A stretch of DNA of 64,000 nt from Patiria pectinifera (lineage: Eukaryota > Echinodermata > Asteroidea > Valvatida > Asterinidae), in NCBI GenBank assembly GCA_029964075.1, contig CM057147.1:10995513-11059512 (forward strand), read 5' to 3'. Of this stretch, positions 62,394 to 64,000 are shown one piece after another. The position numbers were made by a program, and so were the translations under genes. Each line of letters begins with the position of its first letter. The stretch's first letter is position 1. Under the pieces are notes generated by a model that was not told the DNA's origin, did not search any database, and was given only the letters and a program-made list of their open reading frames with translations.

Positions 62394-63035
62394 CTGCAAG
62401 GAAAGATTAAGGCTGTGGCTATATGGCTATATGTAGCAATAATGCAGGGGACTAGGGGAAGTGGATTCAGCTGCTTGCCATAGGCACCTGTATGATTGAT
62501 AAGTCTGGTGCTTGACTACTGCCCACTGCAAGGAAAGATTAAGGCTGTGGCTATGGCTACATGTAGCAATAATGCAGGGGTCTAGGGGAAGTGGATTCAG
62601 CTGCTTGCCATAGGCACCTGTATGATTGATAGGACCGGTGCTTGACTGCTGCCCCCTGCAAGACAAGAGTTAAGCTGTGGCTATGGCTACATGTAGCAAT
62701 AATGCAGGGGTCTAGGGGAAGTGGATTCAGCTGCTTGCCATAGGCACCTGTATGATTGATAGGTCTGGTGCTTGACTGCTGCCCACTGCAAGACAAGAGT
62801 TAGGCTGTGGCTATGGCTACATGTAGCAATAATGCAGGGGTCTAGGGGAAGTGGATTCAGCTGCTTGCCATAGGCACCTGTATGATTGATAGGTCTGGTG
62901 CTTGACTGCTGCCCATTGCAAGACAAGAGTTAGGCTGTGGCTATGGCTGTATGTAGCAATAATGCAGGGGTCTTGGGAAGTGGATTCAGCTGCTTGCCAT
63001 AGGCACCTGTACGATTGCTGGCGGTAGCCACTGGA
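62371..63035 (-). repeat. Acceptor-spanning minisatellite at exon E1, 130-bp unit, ~5 copies
   Basis: In gene sense units read CTTTCCTTGCAG or CTCTTGTCTTGCAG, then TGGGCAGCAGTCAAGCACCA, then an intron-like remainder (GTGCCTATGGCAAGCAGC, TGCATTATTGCTACAT). One distal copy has lost the AG (TTGCAATGGGC). The copy at 62371-62393 is the start of E1. Confidence 0.9.
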
Positions 63036-63862
63036 ACACAGCCTTATTGCTTCCCACAAAATATGTTTTTTCTTAAAGTTTATTTAATAGCGAGTTTGGT
63101 ATTCCAGCTGCGCATGTGCACATCAAGATTTGCTGATTTTTCTTTCGGAATAACAATTTCATCGTATGCGTGCAAAAGCATAGCGGGTACCAGCAAAATT
63201 GAAGAGATCATCGTGTTGTGAAGTATAACATTTTGCAAAAACCTTTAGACAGCGAAGTGTTTTTAGGTGTCTTGTGTGTCAAAACGTTTGTGCGGGTGAA
63301 AGTTCCATCTCTTTTCGATTGCACAAAAAATATTGCACAGATTGCAGATTTGGTTACCACGTCCCCCATAGCCTTGTTTCGGCATTTATCTGCCGCGGTT
63401 ATTCCAAAAAAAAAATTGACAAATCCTGCTGTGCACCAGACTATTTGGGAATACCGGACTGGCTTATTGATACCAGTGCAAGTATAACACAGATGATAAT
63501 GCAATGGGATCCGCGGGCACAAGTACCCCCTCAACGGCAAAAAAAGGGAGAGTGCCAAGACTGGCAGAGAACCCATTGCCGAAACTGATGCTCACACAAA
63601 GCCTTTGTGCACATTCAGAATATAATCAATCATGCTTTTCAATATGCACATAAACCAGTGTGCTCATGTGGTGTGTCCCATCAAAAGTGGCAACAAAGCA
63701 TCCTCTATTTTTGTCCATAAAATAACAGCTAAGTGTTCTTCACGTTCTGCTGCAAAGTACATTCTTGGGTCTATTGTATGACAGTTACATATTTCCTTGG
63801 CTCAGATATAAAGAAATGACTTCAAGACTGTCTTTGAAAGGAGATTGAAGGAGATTGAACTT
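63036..63862. other. Upstream intron, nothing recognised
   Basis: Open frames at 63208-63588 on both strands lack splice sites compatible with E1 and show no recognisable protein. GGTATTCCAGCTGCGCATG/GGGAATACCGGACTGG may be diverged foldback arms. Confidence 0.35.
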
Positions 63863-64000
63863 GGGGAGTCAGGTTGTTTCAAGAGCGGTACTTTCCAATA
63901 TGTAGACTGGGTTTTCAGTCCCTACCTGATTCCGTGGGTTTTCCCCAGAATATTCTTCTGGGCTTTTCTTCCCACCTCTAAAACTGTAATTTCTTCTCAT
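63863..64000 (+). mobile_element. tRNA-headed SINE (family 4), cut by window edge
   Basis: GGGGAGTCAGGTTG head and GGGTTTTCAGTCCCTACCTG body match 48064-48340. The box B region is partly deleted. Confidence 0.7.

Noticed and set aside
62427-63059. Series of ~79-residue minus-strand frames with the same sequence
   Set aside because: Produced by the 130-bp minisatellite crossing frames. Not a protein repeat.
63208-63588. Open frames of 89 to 122 residues on both strands
   Set aside because: No splice sites fitting E1, no known motif, and mutual overlap on opposite strands.

Overview
The window is animal genomic DNA, most likely from an echinoderm and perhaps a sea star. The evidence is an intron-rich gene with canonical GT-AG junctions, an extracellular protein of fibronectin-III-like repeats, a high load of tRNA-headed SINEs and foldback MITEs, and CR1/L2-type LINE debris. 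The species call is inference from repeat style, not a database match.

Almost the whole window is one gene on the minus strand. I reconstructed 49 consecutive coding exons, named E1 to E49 in transcription order, from position 62393 down to 4703. Every donor has GT and every acceptor has AG. All 48 exon-exon phase pairs agree. Together they encode 3,325 residues with no internal stop (9,980 coding nt), ending in TAG at 4703-4705. The 5' exons, including any signal peptide, lie beyond the right edge. The protein is a giant and probably secreted array of about 20 FN3-like beta-sandwich repeats. They carry recurring motifs of the types ISARWxGF, SGIxxYEWAVG, YYVTVRAxNxAGL and SDGVxVDTSPP. The array is interrupted by a galactose-binding/jelly-roll-like insert (E42-E44), two short Cys-rich segments (E8, E35) and one Thr/Pro/Ser linker (E32-E33). 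No membrane segment is visible at the C-terminus.

Layout: 1-2800 holds dispersed and tandem repeats. 2800-4702 is the probable 3'UTR. 4703-62393 is the gene, whose introns are packed with repeats. 62394-64000 is a minisatellite, unassigned intron and a SINE cut by the window edge. Introns hold a nested hAT plus IS630/Tc1-like transposon pair, at least seven foldback elements sharing a CAGGGTG terminus flanked by TA, four copies of another foldback family, a PIF/Harbinger-like element, a hAT-like element, about ten SINE or tRNA-like pieces and a LINE 3' end.

The most unusual feature is architectural. Three separate exons of this gene (E1, E17, E48) each have a minisatellite whose repeat unit spans the 3' splice site: polypyrimidine tract, AG and the first part of the exon. 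The arrays have about 5 copies of 130 bp, 12 copies of about 154 bp and 11 copies of 86 bp. Each presents a ladder of duplicate acceptors. In the copies I translated, an upstream acceptor used in the native frame runs into a stop codon, so only the exon-proximal copy keeps the reading frame open. Around E13, parts of the exon, including a donor-proximal piece, are also duplicated.
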